A stretch of 64,000 nt of DNA, from assembly GCF_017742245.1 (NCBI RefSeq), contig NZ_JAGHKO010000010.1, positions 62,001 to 126,000 on the forward strand, in the 5' to 3' direction. Shown in pieces: positions 52,845 to 60,834 of the stretch. How positions within the stretch are numbered: position 1 is the first letter of the stretch; every line of letters begins with the position of its first letter. The translations under genes were made by a program, and so were the position numbers. The notes under the pieces were generated by a model that was not told the DNA's origin, did not search any database, and was given only the letters and a program-made list of their open reading frames with translations. Source of the DNA: Niastella soli (GTDB lineage: Bacteria > Bacteroidota > Bacteroidia > Chitinophagales > Chitinophagaceae).

Positions 52845-53501
52845 ATGAAGGTTTTCCTGACAGGAGTGCTGGTAACTATAGTCACTTTGATCTCCTGCGC
52901 TCAAAAACAAAACGCAAAAAAGAATATAAGTAAGGATATGACAACAACTACAAATACTGTAAACACGGCCACCGATACCGCCACCTTTGGTACCGGTTGC
53001 TTTTGGTGTACGGAAGCTATCTTTGAGCAATTAGATGGTGTAATTAAATCTACTTCGGGGTACAGCGGCGGAAAGGTTGCCAACCCTACCTATAAGGAAG
53101 TATGCACCGGTAATACCGGCCATGCTGAAGTAATACAGGTGGTGTATGATCCTAAAAAGATCACTTATGATGAATTGCTGGAGGTTTTCTGGAAAACCCA
53201 CGACCCTACCACACTCAACAGACAGGGTGCCGATGTAGGTACGCAATACCGTAGTGTGATCTTTTATCACAACAACGAACAAAAAGAAAAAGCCGAAAAA
53301 TACAAGGCTGAATTGGATAAAAGCGGGGCCTTTGACAACCCGATCGTAACGGAGATCTCTCCTTACACCCAATTCTATGCCGCTGAAAACTATCACCAGG
53401 ATTATTACAACCAGAATGGCGATCAGCCCTACTGTAGTATTGTGATCAGACCTAAAGTGGAGAAGTTTCAGAAGGTGTTTAAGAGTAAGCTGAAACACTA
53501 A
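52845..53501 (+). CDS. msrA: Peptide-methionine (S)-S-oxide reductase MsrA, lipoprotein form
   Basis: MsrA repairs methionine-S-sulfoxide in proteins. The active-site motif GTGCFWCTEAIFEQLDGV is intact, followed by SGYSGGKVANPTYKEVCTGN, HAEVIQVVYDP, LLEVFWKTHDPTTLNRQGAD and ENYHQDYY. The N-terminus from ATG 52845 is a lipoprotein signal (VLVTIVTLISCAQKQN), so the enzyme is in the periplasm. GTG 52800 would precede the signal by 15 residues. No msrB is adjacent. Confidence 0.93.
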   Translation: MKVFLTGVLVTIVTLISCAQKQNAKKNISKDMTTTTNTVNTATDTATFGTGCFWCTEAIFEQLDGVIKSTSGYSGGKVANPTYKEVCTGNTGHAEVIQVVYDPKKITYDELLEVFWKTHDPTTLNRQGADVGTQYRSVIFYHNNEQKEKAEKYKAELDKSGAFDNPIVTEISPYTQFYAAENYHQDYYNQNGDQPYCSIVIRPKVEKFQKVFKSKLKH

Positions 53502-53510
53502 TAAATGCCA

Positions 53511-53592
53511 GACCTGTAAGAGCTTGTCCCGCTTTGTGGGATGCATCATTTGAACTTGCATAAAATGAATGATGACTTGCACCTTACAGGTC
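53511..53592. mobile_element. MITE-like element (copy 3, shortest)
   Basis: Starts GACCTGTAAG and ends ACCTTACAGGTC, 82 bp in total, 9 bp after the msrA stop. The right end GCACCTTACAGGTCTTCAT is shared base for base with copy 1. Confidence 0.6.
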
Positions 53593-53599
53593 TTCATAC

Positions 53600-53636
53600 A
53601 CGCAAGGCTCGTCAGAAATGGCGAGCCTTGCGTTTA
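53600..53636. terminator. Terminator hairpin
   Basis: ACGCAAGGCTCG and CGAGCCTTGCGT form a 12-bp stem around a 10-nt loop, followed by TTT. Confidence 0.82.
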
Positions 53637-53641
53637 GAGAC

Positions 53642-53665
53642 GTGTCAACTGATCAACTGGTCAAC
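53642..53665. repeat. Octamers GTGTCAAC, TGATCAAC, TGGTCAAC
   Basis: Three degenerate 8-bp units, the same family as the array at 981-1080. Confidence 0.75.
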
Positions 53666-53689
53666 TCTTATAACCCTTATCTTTGATCC

Positions 53690-54070
53690 ATGTCTGATAC
53701 CCCTTTCCATCTGCCGTGGCTTCTTTGTTTAGTTCTACTATTGGCAGCCTGCAATCCATTTGACCCAAACGAAGAACCGGATTATAATAAACGCATAATT
53801 GTAAAATCAATTTCCCTGACGAAAGACAAGGTTGTAGAATGGTATCACTTTAGTTTAATTACAGGTTATTCGCCTGATTTTATTGAGGTAAAAAGCGGTG
53901 GGCAGCACAGGTTATTAGGCAAAACGCATAACCTGAGTGATATTCAGTCAAGGGGGGATACGTTATTGATACTGGTTCAAAAAAATGATTTTTTATATTT
54001 AGATACGGCTGGTTTTCCTGACCTGAAAGTGTCATTGGAAAACGGCCGAAGCCCCTATTTATACAAATAG
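53690..54070 (+). CDS. Small lipoprotein, unknown function
   Basis: The 126-residue product has a lipoprotein signal (LLCLVLLLAACNPF). The body is predicted beta-rich (RIIVKSISLTKDKVVEWYHF; LLILVQKNDFLYLDTAGFPD). No domain is recognised. It is followed after 15 bp by a broken DUF4279 gene on the same strand. Confidence 0.62.
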   Translation: MSDTPFHLPWLLCLVLLLAACNPFDPNEEPDYNKRIIVKSISLTKDKVVEWYHFSLITGYSPDFIEVKSGGQHRLLGKTHNLSDIQSRGDTLLILVQKNDFLYLDTAGFPDLKVSLENGRSPYLYK

Positions 54071-54085
54071 TCTGAATTCACAAGT

Positions 54086-54586
54086 ATGATAAAATCAATC
54101 TCGTTCAGATTTCATTTTTGTTTATTCAGTAATGATGCGTTTAATGTAGAAAGAATAACTGATATATTAAAAATAGAACCAACAAAGAAATGGGTTAAAG
54201 ATAAATTGAGCGACAAACCCCTTTACAGAAATGCGAGCGGATCTGATCAACTACCGCTCGATCCTCGTCCGCCTCAACTCCAGCAAATTCAATCCATCGG
54301 GATGAAAGCCATGTACATTCAGATGCACCAGTCTGATCACCTCATCATAAAACAACGGCACAACCGGGGCATCATCGATCACCAGTTGGTCCATTTGCTG
54401 GTACAGTTTATAACGCAGGCTATCGTTCTCAGTTACCATCGCCTGGTCGTACAGTGCATCAAACTTTGGATTGTTATAACGGGTATAATTAGGCGGTGCG
54501 GGGTTACCGCCATAAAATACGCTCAGGTAATTTTCTGCTTCGGGAAAATCGGCTATCCAGCTGCCACGAAAGAACAGGGCCTGTGA
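54086..54586 (+). pseudogene. Truncated DUF4279-like gene (real part about 54086-54250)
   Basis: The first 54 codons read like the N-terminus of a DUF4279 immunity-type protein: ISFRFHFCLFSNDAFNVERI, then TDILKIEPTKKWVKD. From about 54250 the frame runs antisense through the converging peptide-binding-protein gene and no longer resembles a protein. DUF4279 domains are about 120 residues, so more than half is missing. A deletion that joined this gene to the 3' end of the neighbour is the simplest explanation. Confidence 0.6.
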
Positions 54587-55879
54587 TTTGGCTGTTTGTT
54601 CCAACAACAGACTTTTAGGGATCACTTCCACCTGTAACCTAATACCCACTTCTTCCAGCTGTCGGGCTATAAAACTGGCAATATCGGCGTAAATGGGAAT
54701 TGTCAACAGCTTTATTACCGGCAAGCCTTCCCCATCGGGAAAACCCGCCGACCTCAATAACTCCCGTGCCTTGGCCGGGTTATACGAATATCCTTTCACC
54801 ACACTGCTATCGAATGAAGGCAAACCCGCCGGAATGAACCCGCTTTCCGCAGGCATCCCTTTCGAATTGTACATGTACATGAGCATCTTACGCCGGTCGA
54901 AGGCATAATTGATGGCCTGCCGAACGGCCTTCAACCGTAAGGGGGAATTGCTCACCAGCGGATTGTTTTTATCCGTTAAAAAGCCCAGGTATTCCGTATT
55001 CAGAAAAGAATGTTTGGAAAGGATGATCTTTCCCTGCCAGTCTTTCCGCAACTGGCCTTTTTTGGTAAGGATCTCATCTTTGAACGAAGGATCGATATCG
55101 TTTATAAAATCCAGTTTGCCTTGCTGAAATAACAGGAACTCGGTGGCCTTGCTGTCGAACAAGGTGATCTTGATGCCATCGAGGTAGGGCAAGGGCATGC
55201 CTGCACTATCATGTTCAAAATAATTCTCATTTTTTTGCAGGATCATGGCCTGCCCTTCTTCCCAGGCTTTGAATTTAAACGGGCCGGTGCCACAGGGATG
55301 GCTGCGAAAATCGGCCCCGTATTTTGTGACCACTTCCCGGGGTACTACCGAGCAATATTGCATGCTTAATAAACCCAATATGGGCGCAAAAGGGCTTTTT
55401 AAAGTTAATTGAAAGGTAGAGTCATTCAGGGCTTTAAAACCACTTTTACCTGCCACCCGGTCATTAAAGATCCAGGCGCCGCTGCTGGCCGTAGCGGGCT
55501 CTATAATGCGGCTAAAACTGTATTCAACATCAAAAGCTGTTAGTTTACGGCCCTTGCCCTGCGGAAATGCATCGTTGTCATGAAAGAAAACAGCCGGGCG
55601 TAAATGAAAGGTATAAACCTTCCGGTCAGCCGATACATCCCAGCGATAGGCCAGTGATGGCACGATCTGCAGGGATTCATTGGTCTCCACCAGCGTATTA
55701 TACAGCTGATGCACCACCCAGATGATCGATTGGTTTTTGGCGAAAGCAGGGTCAAGGGTGGCAATACCAGTGGTTTCATTATAGTGAAAGACCTGTTTAT
55801 TACCGCTTGTACGACTACCGCATGAATTAACCAAAAACACGCCCAAAAAGACAACAAAAAATATAACTTTATCTTTCAT
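54251..55879 (-). CDS. ABC transporter substrate-binding protein, family 5 (oligopeptide type)
   Basis: The 542-residue lipoprotein (FLGVFLVNSCGSRTS) matches SBP family 5: GIATLDPAFAKNQSIIWVVH, RKVYTFHLRPAVFFHDNDAF, LTAFDVEYSFSRIIEP, CGTGPFKFKAWEEGQAMILQ and NYAFDRRKMLMYMYNSKGMP. It binds peptides or similar solutes outside the cytoplasmic membrane. No permease or ATPase genes are adjacent. It is divergent from an M1 peptidase with only 15 bp between start codons, suggesting joint regulation for peptide use. Confidence 0.9.
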   Translation of the reverse strand: MKDKVIFFVVFLGVFLVNSCGSRTSGNKQVFHYNETTGIATLDPAFAKNQSIIWVVHQLYNTLVETNESLQIVPSLAYRWDVSADRKVYTFHLRPAVFFHDNDAFPQGKGRKLTAFDVEYSFSRIIEPATASSGAWIFNDRVAGKSGFKALNDSTFQLTLKSPFAPILGLLSMQYCSVVPREVVTKYGADFRSHPCGTGPFKFKAWEEGQAMILQKNENYFEHDSAGMPLPYLDGIKITLFDSKATEFLLFQQGKLDFINDIDPSFKDEILTKKGQLRKDWQGKIILSKHSFLNTEYLGFLTDKNNPLVSNSPLRLKAVRQAINYAFDRRKMLMYMYNSKGMPAESGFIPAGLPSFDSSVVKGYSYNPAKARELLRSAGFPDGEGLPVIKLLTIPIYADIASFIARQLEEVGIRLQVEVIPKSLLLEQTAKSQALFFRGSWIADFPEAENYLSVFYGGNPAPPNYTRYNNPKFDALYDQAMVTENDSLRYKLYQQMDQLVIDDAPVVPLFYDEVIRLVHLNVHGFHPDGLNLLELRRTRIER

Positions 55880-55894
55880 ATACTATCATCTACT

Positions 55895-57580
55895 ATGAAA
55901 ATAGGTACTTTTTCATTTCTTCTACTTAATTTATCATTGCTCGTTATAGCGTCTTCCTGCGCCGCACAACCGCTGGGCGACAAAAAGCAGTTTACCCGGC
56001 AGGACACCTTACGCGGCACCATTACCCCTGAAAGGGCCTGGTGGAACGTATTACGGTACGATATACAGGTTACACCCGACTACCTGGGAAAAACCATCCA
56101 GGGCAGGAACCGGATCACCATCCAGGTCTTAAAGCCCGGGAACAAATTACAGCTCGACCTGCAGGAACCAATGGTCATAGATAGTATTTTTTTAATTGCA
56201 CAAACCGGCAGTGATGGTGGTAAAACCAATCTTACCTTTCAGCGGGACGGCAATGCCTGGTTTGTGACCATGCCTGCACTGACGGCCAATGCAACTCCGG
56301 CACTGGAAGTAAATTATCATGGGAAGCCCCGGGAAGCCATTCGTCCACCATGGGATGGCGGTTGGATCTGGACCAAAGACAAACAAGGCCGCCCCTGGAT
56401 GAGTGTGGCCTGTCAGGGTCTGGGTGCCAGCGTATGGTATCCCTGTAAAGACCATCAGAGCGATGAACCCGATAATGGCGCCAGCTTAAGCATTACCGTG
56501 CCCGATACGCTGGTAGCGGTGGGAAATGGCCGCCTGCAGGGAAAAACAACCAATAACAATGGCACTGCCACCTATACCTGGGAGGTAAAAAACCCCATCA
56601 ATAATTACAATATCATTCCCTACATCGGAAAATATGTTACCTGGCATGAGGACTTTGCCGGTGAAAAAGGTAAACTCGATTGCGACTACTGGGTGCTCGA
56701 TTACGACCTGGAAAAAGCCAAAAAACAATTTACCCAGGCGCCCAAAATGCTGAAATGTTTTGAATATTGGTTTGGTCCCTACCCTTTTTATGAAGATGGC
56801 TATAAACTGGTAGAAGCCCCGCACCTGGGGATGGAACACCAAAGCGCCGTAGCCTATGGCAACAAATTTGAGAACGGGTACCTGGGCCGCGATCTTTCCG
56901 GCACCGGCTGGGGTCTCAAATGGGATTTCATTATTGTACACGAGAGTGGCCACGAATGGTTTGCCAACAACATTACCAGCAATGACATTGCCGATATGTG
57001 GGTGCATGAAGGCTTTACCAATTATTCCGAGACCATTTTCACTACCTGCGAATATGGCGTAGAGGCCGGTAATGAATATTGCATAGGCTCCCGCGTGGGC
57101 ATCAGGAACGACATTCCTATTATTGGCCCCTATGGCGTAAACCAGGAAGGCAGTGGCGATATGTATCCCAAGGCAGGGAACATGCTGCATACCATCCGGC
57201 AGATCATCAATAACGATTCTATTTTCCGCAACATCTTACGCGGCCTCAATAAGACCTATTACCACAAAACAGTGACCTCAAAAGAGGTGGAAGCCTATAT
57301 CAGCCGCCAGGCAAATCTTGATTTTTCAAAGGTGTTTGATCAATATCTTCGCACCACTCAAATTCCGTTGCTGGAATATGCCATCAAAGGCAAGGACCTT
57401 AAATTCAGGTTCACCAATTGCATCAAGGGATTTGGGATACCGGTAAAAATAAAATTCGGTAAAGAGGAGAAATGGATCCGCGCCAATGAAGAATGGACCA
57501 TTATTTCCGGCACTACCAATTCCGGCGCCTTTACAGTTGACAAGAACTTTTATATCGAGGTGAAAAAAGTTAACTGGTAA
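55895..57580 (+). CDS. M1 family zinc metallopeptidase, exported
   Basis: The 561-residue protein has a signal peptide/lipobox-like start (LVIASSCAAQPLG). The M1 motifs are present: exopeptidase GMEHQSAVAYGNKF in place of GAMEN, the zinc site HESGHEWFANN (about 349-353) and the third ligand in MWVHEGFTNYSE (about 372). The chain lacks the C-terminal helical domain of full aminopeptidase N (about 850), as in many Bacteroidota M1 proteins. It would trim peptides outside the cell or in the periplasm. The divergent peptide-binding-protein gene supports a peptide-nutrition role. Confidence 0.9.
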   Translation: MKIGTFSFLLLNLSLLVIASSCAAQPLGDKKQFTRQDTLRGTITPERAWWNVLRYDIQVTPDYLGKTIQGRNRITIQVLKPGNKLQLDLQEPMVIDSIFLIAQTGSDGGKTNLTFQRDGNAWFVTMPALTANATPALEVNYHGKPREAIRPPWDGGWIWTKDKQGRPWMSVACQGLGASVWYPCKDHQSDEPDNGASLSITVPDTLVAVGNGRLQGKTTNNNGTATYTWEVKNPINNYNIIPYIGKYVTWHEDFAGEKGKLDCDYWVLDYDLEKAKKQFTQAPKMLKCFEYWFGPYPFYEDGYKLVEAPHLGMEHQSAVAYGNKFENGYLGRDLSGTGWGLKWDFIIVHESGHEWFANNITSNDIADMWVHEGFTNYSETIFTTCEYGVEAGNEYCIGSRVGIRNDIPIIGPYGVNQEGSGDMYPKAGNMLHTIRQIINNDSIFRNILRGLNKTYYHKTVTSKEVEAYISRQANLDFSKVFDQYLRTTQIPLLEYAIKGKDLKFRFTNCIKGFGIPVKIKFGKEEKWIRANEEWTIISGTTNSGAFTVDKNFYIEVKKVNW

Positions 57581-57605
57581 AGAAGGCGGCAGGTGAAAGC
57601 CTAAC

Positions 57606-57640
57606 AGCTTATGGCTTGCAGTTTGTAGCTTGCAGCTAAC
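57606..57640. repeat. Degenerate heptamer array AGCTTNN x5
   Basis: AGCTTAT, GGCTTGC, AGTTTGT, AGCTTGC, AGCTAAC. It lies between the M1 peptidase stop and the flippase start. Confidence 0.8.
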
Positions 57641-57671
57641 TAAAATTTATAGCGAAACAAGAAAATTTATA

Positions 57672-59171
57672 ATGAGCATACGGCGGCAAAGTATTATTTC
57701 TTCTTTATTGGTTTATGTAGGGCTGGCGTTGGGTTTGTTGAATACCTACCTGTATGCAAAAGGTTTCTCCGAAGCACAATATGGACTAATAGGAGCTTTT
57801 CAGGCCTTTGCCACCGTCATGTTCTCTTTTTCGAACGTAGGGATCACCTATTACATTTATAAGTTCTATCCCTATTACAAAGACAACCTGCCGCCTGATA
57901 AAAACGACATGATCACCCTGGCATTGCTCACCAGTCTGGTGAGTTTTAGCTTTGTCGTGATCAGCGGTTTGGTATTTAAAGACTTTGTGATCCTGAAATA
58001 TTCGGCGCACTCACCTGAAGTGATCCATTATTATTACTGGCTGTTCCCATTTGGCTTTGGCCTTTCCATCTATTCCATTTTGGAAGCCTTTGCCTGGCAG
58101 TTGCGTAAATCGGTGTTCACCAATTTCATTAAGGAAATATTATGGCGGCTGTTCGCTACCATTCTCATTGTGCTGTTATTTTTAAAAGTCATTCGTGACT
58201 TTGACCTGTTCATTAAAATATATGCCTTTACTTATATTGGGATTGCAGCAACACTAATGGGGTACCTCGTTGTAACCCGGCAGCTCCATTTTACTTTTTC
58301 CATAAGCCGGGTAACAAAAAAATTCTATAAGAAAATTGTCAGTATCGGCCTGTTTATCTGGACAAGCTTTATGGTAGTTAACATCTCATCGGTGTTCGAT
58401 ACGCTGGTAATTGCCGCTGTTGTAAAAAATGGAATGAAGTTCGTGGGCATTTATACCCTCGCGCAAAATATGTCGAGCCTGGTGTTTGCACCACAACGGG
58501 CCATTAGCTCAGCGGCGCTGGCGCCATTATCCCAGGCCTGGAAAGACAAAGACCTGGGCCGTATCAATCGCATTTACCAACGCAGCAGCATTAACCAATT
58601 GATATTTGGCATAGCCATTTTTCTTTTGATATGGATCAACTTTACCGACGGGGTGCTCACCTTTCATTTAAAACAGGGTTATCTCGATGCCCGCATCGTT
58701 TTCCTGTTCATTGGTCTTACAAAAGTGATTGATATGGGCACCGGGCTAAACTCCCAGATCATAGGTACCAGCAGTTACTGGAAAGTAGAAACTATCAGCG
58801 GCGTGATCTTATTATTGCTTACACTGCCCCTGAATTATTTATTGACCCTGCAATTACAAGAATTAGGACCTGCTATTGCTAATCTTTTTGCAATCATCGT
58901 ATACAATGCCATCCGGTACTTTTTTCTGTTAAAGAAATTCAAACTACAACCGTTTACGCCGCAAACATTATACTCTCTTCTTTTAGGTACAGCCTGTTAC
59001 GCCATTTGCTTTTTACTTTTTAATGCGCAGCAGGGTTTTGGCTGGATCGTTCTACGCAGCTCTGTATTCGTTCTATTATATGCAACAGGCGTGTTGTATT
59101 TCAAACTTTCCCCAGATGTATTACCAGTTTGGGATACTGTTAAGAAGCGCTTAATGCTAAAAAAAGGGTAG
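57672..59171 (+). CDS. Oligosaccharide flippase/MATE-like membrane protein
   Basis: The 499-residue product has about 12-14 membrane helices. It starts MSIRRQSIISSLLVYVGLAL and GLLNTYLYAKGFSEAQYGLI, the Wzx/polysaccharide-biosynthesis pattern, and has the pseudo-repeat at about 210-290. It would flip lipid-linked glycan units. The ATG at 57672 was preferred to TTG at 57630, inside the heptamer array. No glycosyltransferase genes are nearby, so it is an orphan flippase. Confidence 0.85.
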   Translation: MSIRRQSIISSLLVYVGLALGLLNTYLYAKGFSEAQYGLIGAFQAFATVMFSFSNVGITYYIYKFYPYYKDNLPPDKNDMITLALLTSLVSFSFVVISGLVFKDFVILKYSAHSPEVIHYYYWLFPFGFGLSIYSILEAFAWQLRKSVFTNFIKEILWRLFATILIVLLFLKVIRDFDLFIKIYAFTYIGIAATLMGYLVVTRQLHFTFSISRVTKKFYKKIVSIGLFIWTSFMVVNISSVFDTLVIAAVVKNGMKFVGIYTLAQNMSSLVFAPQRAISSAALAPLSQAWKDKDLGRINRIYQRSSINQLIFGIAIFLLIWINFTDGVLTFHLKQGYLDARIVFLFIGLTKVIDMGTGLNSQIIGTSSYWKVETISGVILLLLTLPLNYLLTLQLQELGPAIANLFAIIVYNAIRYFFLLKKFKLQPFTPQTLYSLLLGTACYAICFLLFNAQQGFGWIVLRSSVFVLLYATGVLYFKLSPDVLPVWDTVKKRLMLKKG

Positions 59172-60022
59172 CTTTTAGTATTGCTTTAACATTTTAGCCA
59201 GCATTAATTGTCAAAAAAACATCGAGTAGTATCCCCCACAGAACGAATAACATAAAGTTAATGTAACCGTTTGCATTAATTACACACCCATTTTTACATA
59301 AAAACCCCTAGTGGTGATTCATGCTTTATTTTATTTCCAATGATATTCGCACAAACGATGATGCATTCGCCCGTTTTGCGTCGTTATTTTGACATAGCAA
59401 ATAACAATACGGGAGTTCTTGGTCAAGTATCTGATGAAAAGTAGCCAGTCCCTAAGAAAGCAGTTGATCCGAACAAAAAAAGTCAGTACCTAAGAAAGCA
59501 AATGATTCGTAGCTCAAAAGATCAAGTACCTAAGAAAGCAATTGATTCGTAGTTCAAAACATTCAGTCCCTAAGAAAGAAATTGATCCGGAGCTCAAAAG
59601 ATCCAGTACCTAAGAAAGCAATTGATTCGTAGTTCAAAACATTCAGTCCCTAAGAAAGTAGTTGATCCGTAGCTCAAAAGATCCAGTACCTAAGAAAGCA
59701 ATTGATTCGTAGTTAAAACATTCAGTCCCTAGAAAGTAATTGATCCGTAGCCTAAAAAAACAGTCGGTCCTTGAGAAAGCAGTTGATTCGTAGCAGAGCA
59801 TTCAATCAGTCCCTAAGAAAGTATTGATCCGTAGCCTAAAAAATATCAGTGTACCTAAGAAAACGGTTTCGTAAAGTAGTCAGTCCCTAAGAAAGCAATT
59901 GGTTCGTAGCATAAAATCATTAAGTCCCTAAGAAAGTTTTTGATTCGTAGCATTAGTATCCGTTTTTAGTTCGTATCCCTTTGATTCTCTTTTAACGTTT
60001 TGCTTACATCAAATTATTTGTT
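59172..60022. other. Long spacer (851 bp) dominated by a 40-bp tandem array
   Basis: 59172-59445 is A+T-rich with no gene seen. 59446-59960 is the tandem array listed separately. 59961-60022 is the immediate upstream of the ATPase-domain gene. Confidence 0.7.
59446..59960. repeat. 40-bp tandem array of two alternating monomer types
   Basis: About 13 units start at 59446, 59484, 59524, 59564, 59604, 59644, 59684, 59723, 59765, 59807, 59849, 59881 and 59922. Each holds CCTAAGAAAG followed by TTGATYCGTAG. Type A reads CAGTACC...GATTCGTAGTTCAAAAC; type B reads CAGTCCC...GATCCGTAGCTCAAAAG. From 59524 to about 59846 the types alternate A-B four times, an 80-bp higher-order repeat. The edges are more diverged, with insertions. 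The 40-bp period breaks every reading frame. Confidence 0.93.
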
Positions 60023-60463
60023 ATGAATAGCTTGTCAATTTCACAAACACCGGCACCAGTTTACACCCAAACGAGTACATCAACAGCCGTACCCTTACAC
60101 AAATTAGTAGACCAGCTTATGAACAGTTTTGTTCCGCTGGCAGCAACCCAACGCAGTTTTATCATTAACAATGTAGAGGAAAACTTTCAGCTCAATGCCG
60201 ATGAGCAGGTGCTTGCATTTATTGTAGGCAACCTCATCAACAATGCAATTGCCAGTTCAAATGGCGCATGTATTCGGGTTGAAGCAGTTAAGAAACCTCA
60301 GGGTGTGCAGATCATAGTGCGGAACAACGGTTCTAATTTTTATAGCACGGTGGCTCATGGGTTTTCCCAGGTTGTAGCAGCAGCCCGCAGCGTTGGTGGA
60401 AGCATCAACATTTACAATCAGGCACATGAAGGAACAGTGATCACTTTATCTATGGCGGCCTAG
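60023..60463 (+). CDS. Stand-alone histidine-kinase-type ATPase domain
   Basis: The 146-residue product is a HATPase_c fold alone, with no HisKA, sensor or membrane part. The N-box reads EQVLAFIVGNLINNAIASS (about 61-79). The G1 box, normally DxGxG, is RNNGSNF (100-106), so the ATP-contacting Asp is Asn and the second Gly is lost. The C-terminal GSINIYNQAHEGTVITLSM keeps the final strand pattern. It may bind partners of a kinase or be an anti-sigma-like regulator; a catalytic kinase role looks impossible. It stands alone downstream of the 40-bp array. Confidence 0.75.
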   Translation: MNSLSISQTPAPVYTQTSTSTAVPLHKLVDQLMNSFVPLAATQRSFIINNVEENFQLNADEQVLAFIVGNLINNAIASSNGACIRVEAVKKPQGVQIIVRNNGSNFYSTVAHGFSQVVAAARSVGGSINIYNQAHEGTVITLSMAA

Positions 60464-60537
60464 AATACAGCTACCCCTTTCACGCCGCCAGCCGAAAGGC
60501 AAAAAAGAAAGATATTTTGTAGGTATAAATAACAAAT

Positions 60538-60587
60538 AGCAAGGTTAAGCATATAGAGAATCCAATATCCTTATGTTAAACCTTGCT
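60538..60587. repeat. Long hairpin downstream of the ATPase-domain gene
   Basis: AGCAAGGTT pairs with AACCTTGCT and the stem extends inward (AAGCATA / TATGTTA, one bulge) to about 16 bp. No T run follows; it may stabilise or end the mRNA. Confidence 0.75.
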
Positions 60588-60601
60588 AACTCCTGAATAT
60601 T

Positions 60602-60622
60602 GAGTTGTGAGTTGTGAGTTGT
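60602..60622. repeat. Heptamer array GAGTTGT x3
   Basis: Three exact GAGTTGT units, related to the array at 44812-44846. Confidence 0.85.
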
Positions 60623-60675
60623 GAGTGGGCTCGCGACATTTGGGAATACTTTAGTATCTTACATTCCCCAATTTT

Positions 60676-60799
60676 GACTTCAGACTTCAGACTTCAGACT
60701 TCAGACTTCAGACTTCAGACTTCAGACTTCAGACTTCAGACTTCAGACTTCAGACTTCAGACTTCAGACTTCAGACTTCAGACTTCAGACTTCAGACTT
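60676..60799. repeat. Perfect 7-bp tandem array, GACTTCA x17
   Basis: Seventeen exact copies (60676-60794) plus a partial GACTT. It lies 35 bp from the stop of the NlpC/P60 gene and generates the false open frame with TSDFRLQ repeats. Confidence 0.97.
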
Positions 60800-60834
60800 A
60801 AAGTGGTAAAAAGCAATAAATCAGAAACGGGCAA

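Noticed and set aside
56486-57190. 234-codon open frame opposite the M1 peptidase
   Set aside because: Antisense shadow of a gene with intact zinc motifs; the translation lacks protein-like patterns.
59446-59960. CRISPR array
   Set aside because: The repeated units are contiguous 40-bp monomers; the segments between the conserved blocks are also repeated, so there are no unique spacers, and no cas genes lie nearby.
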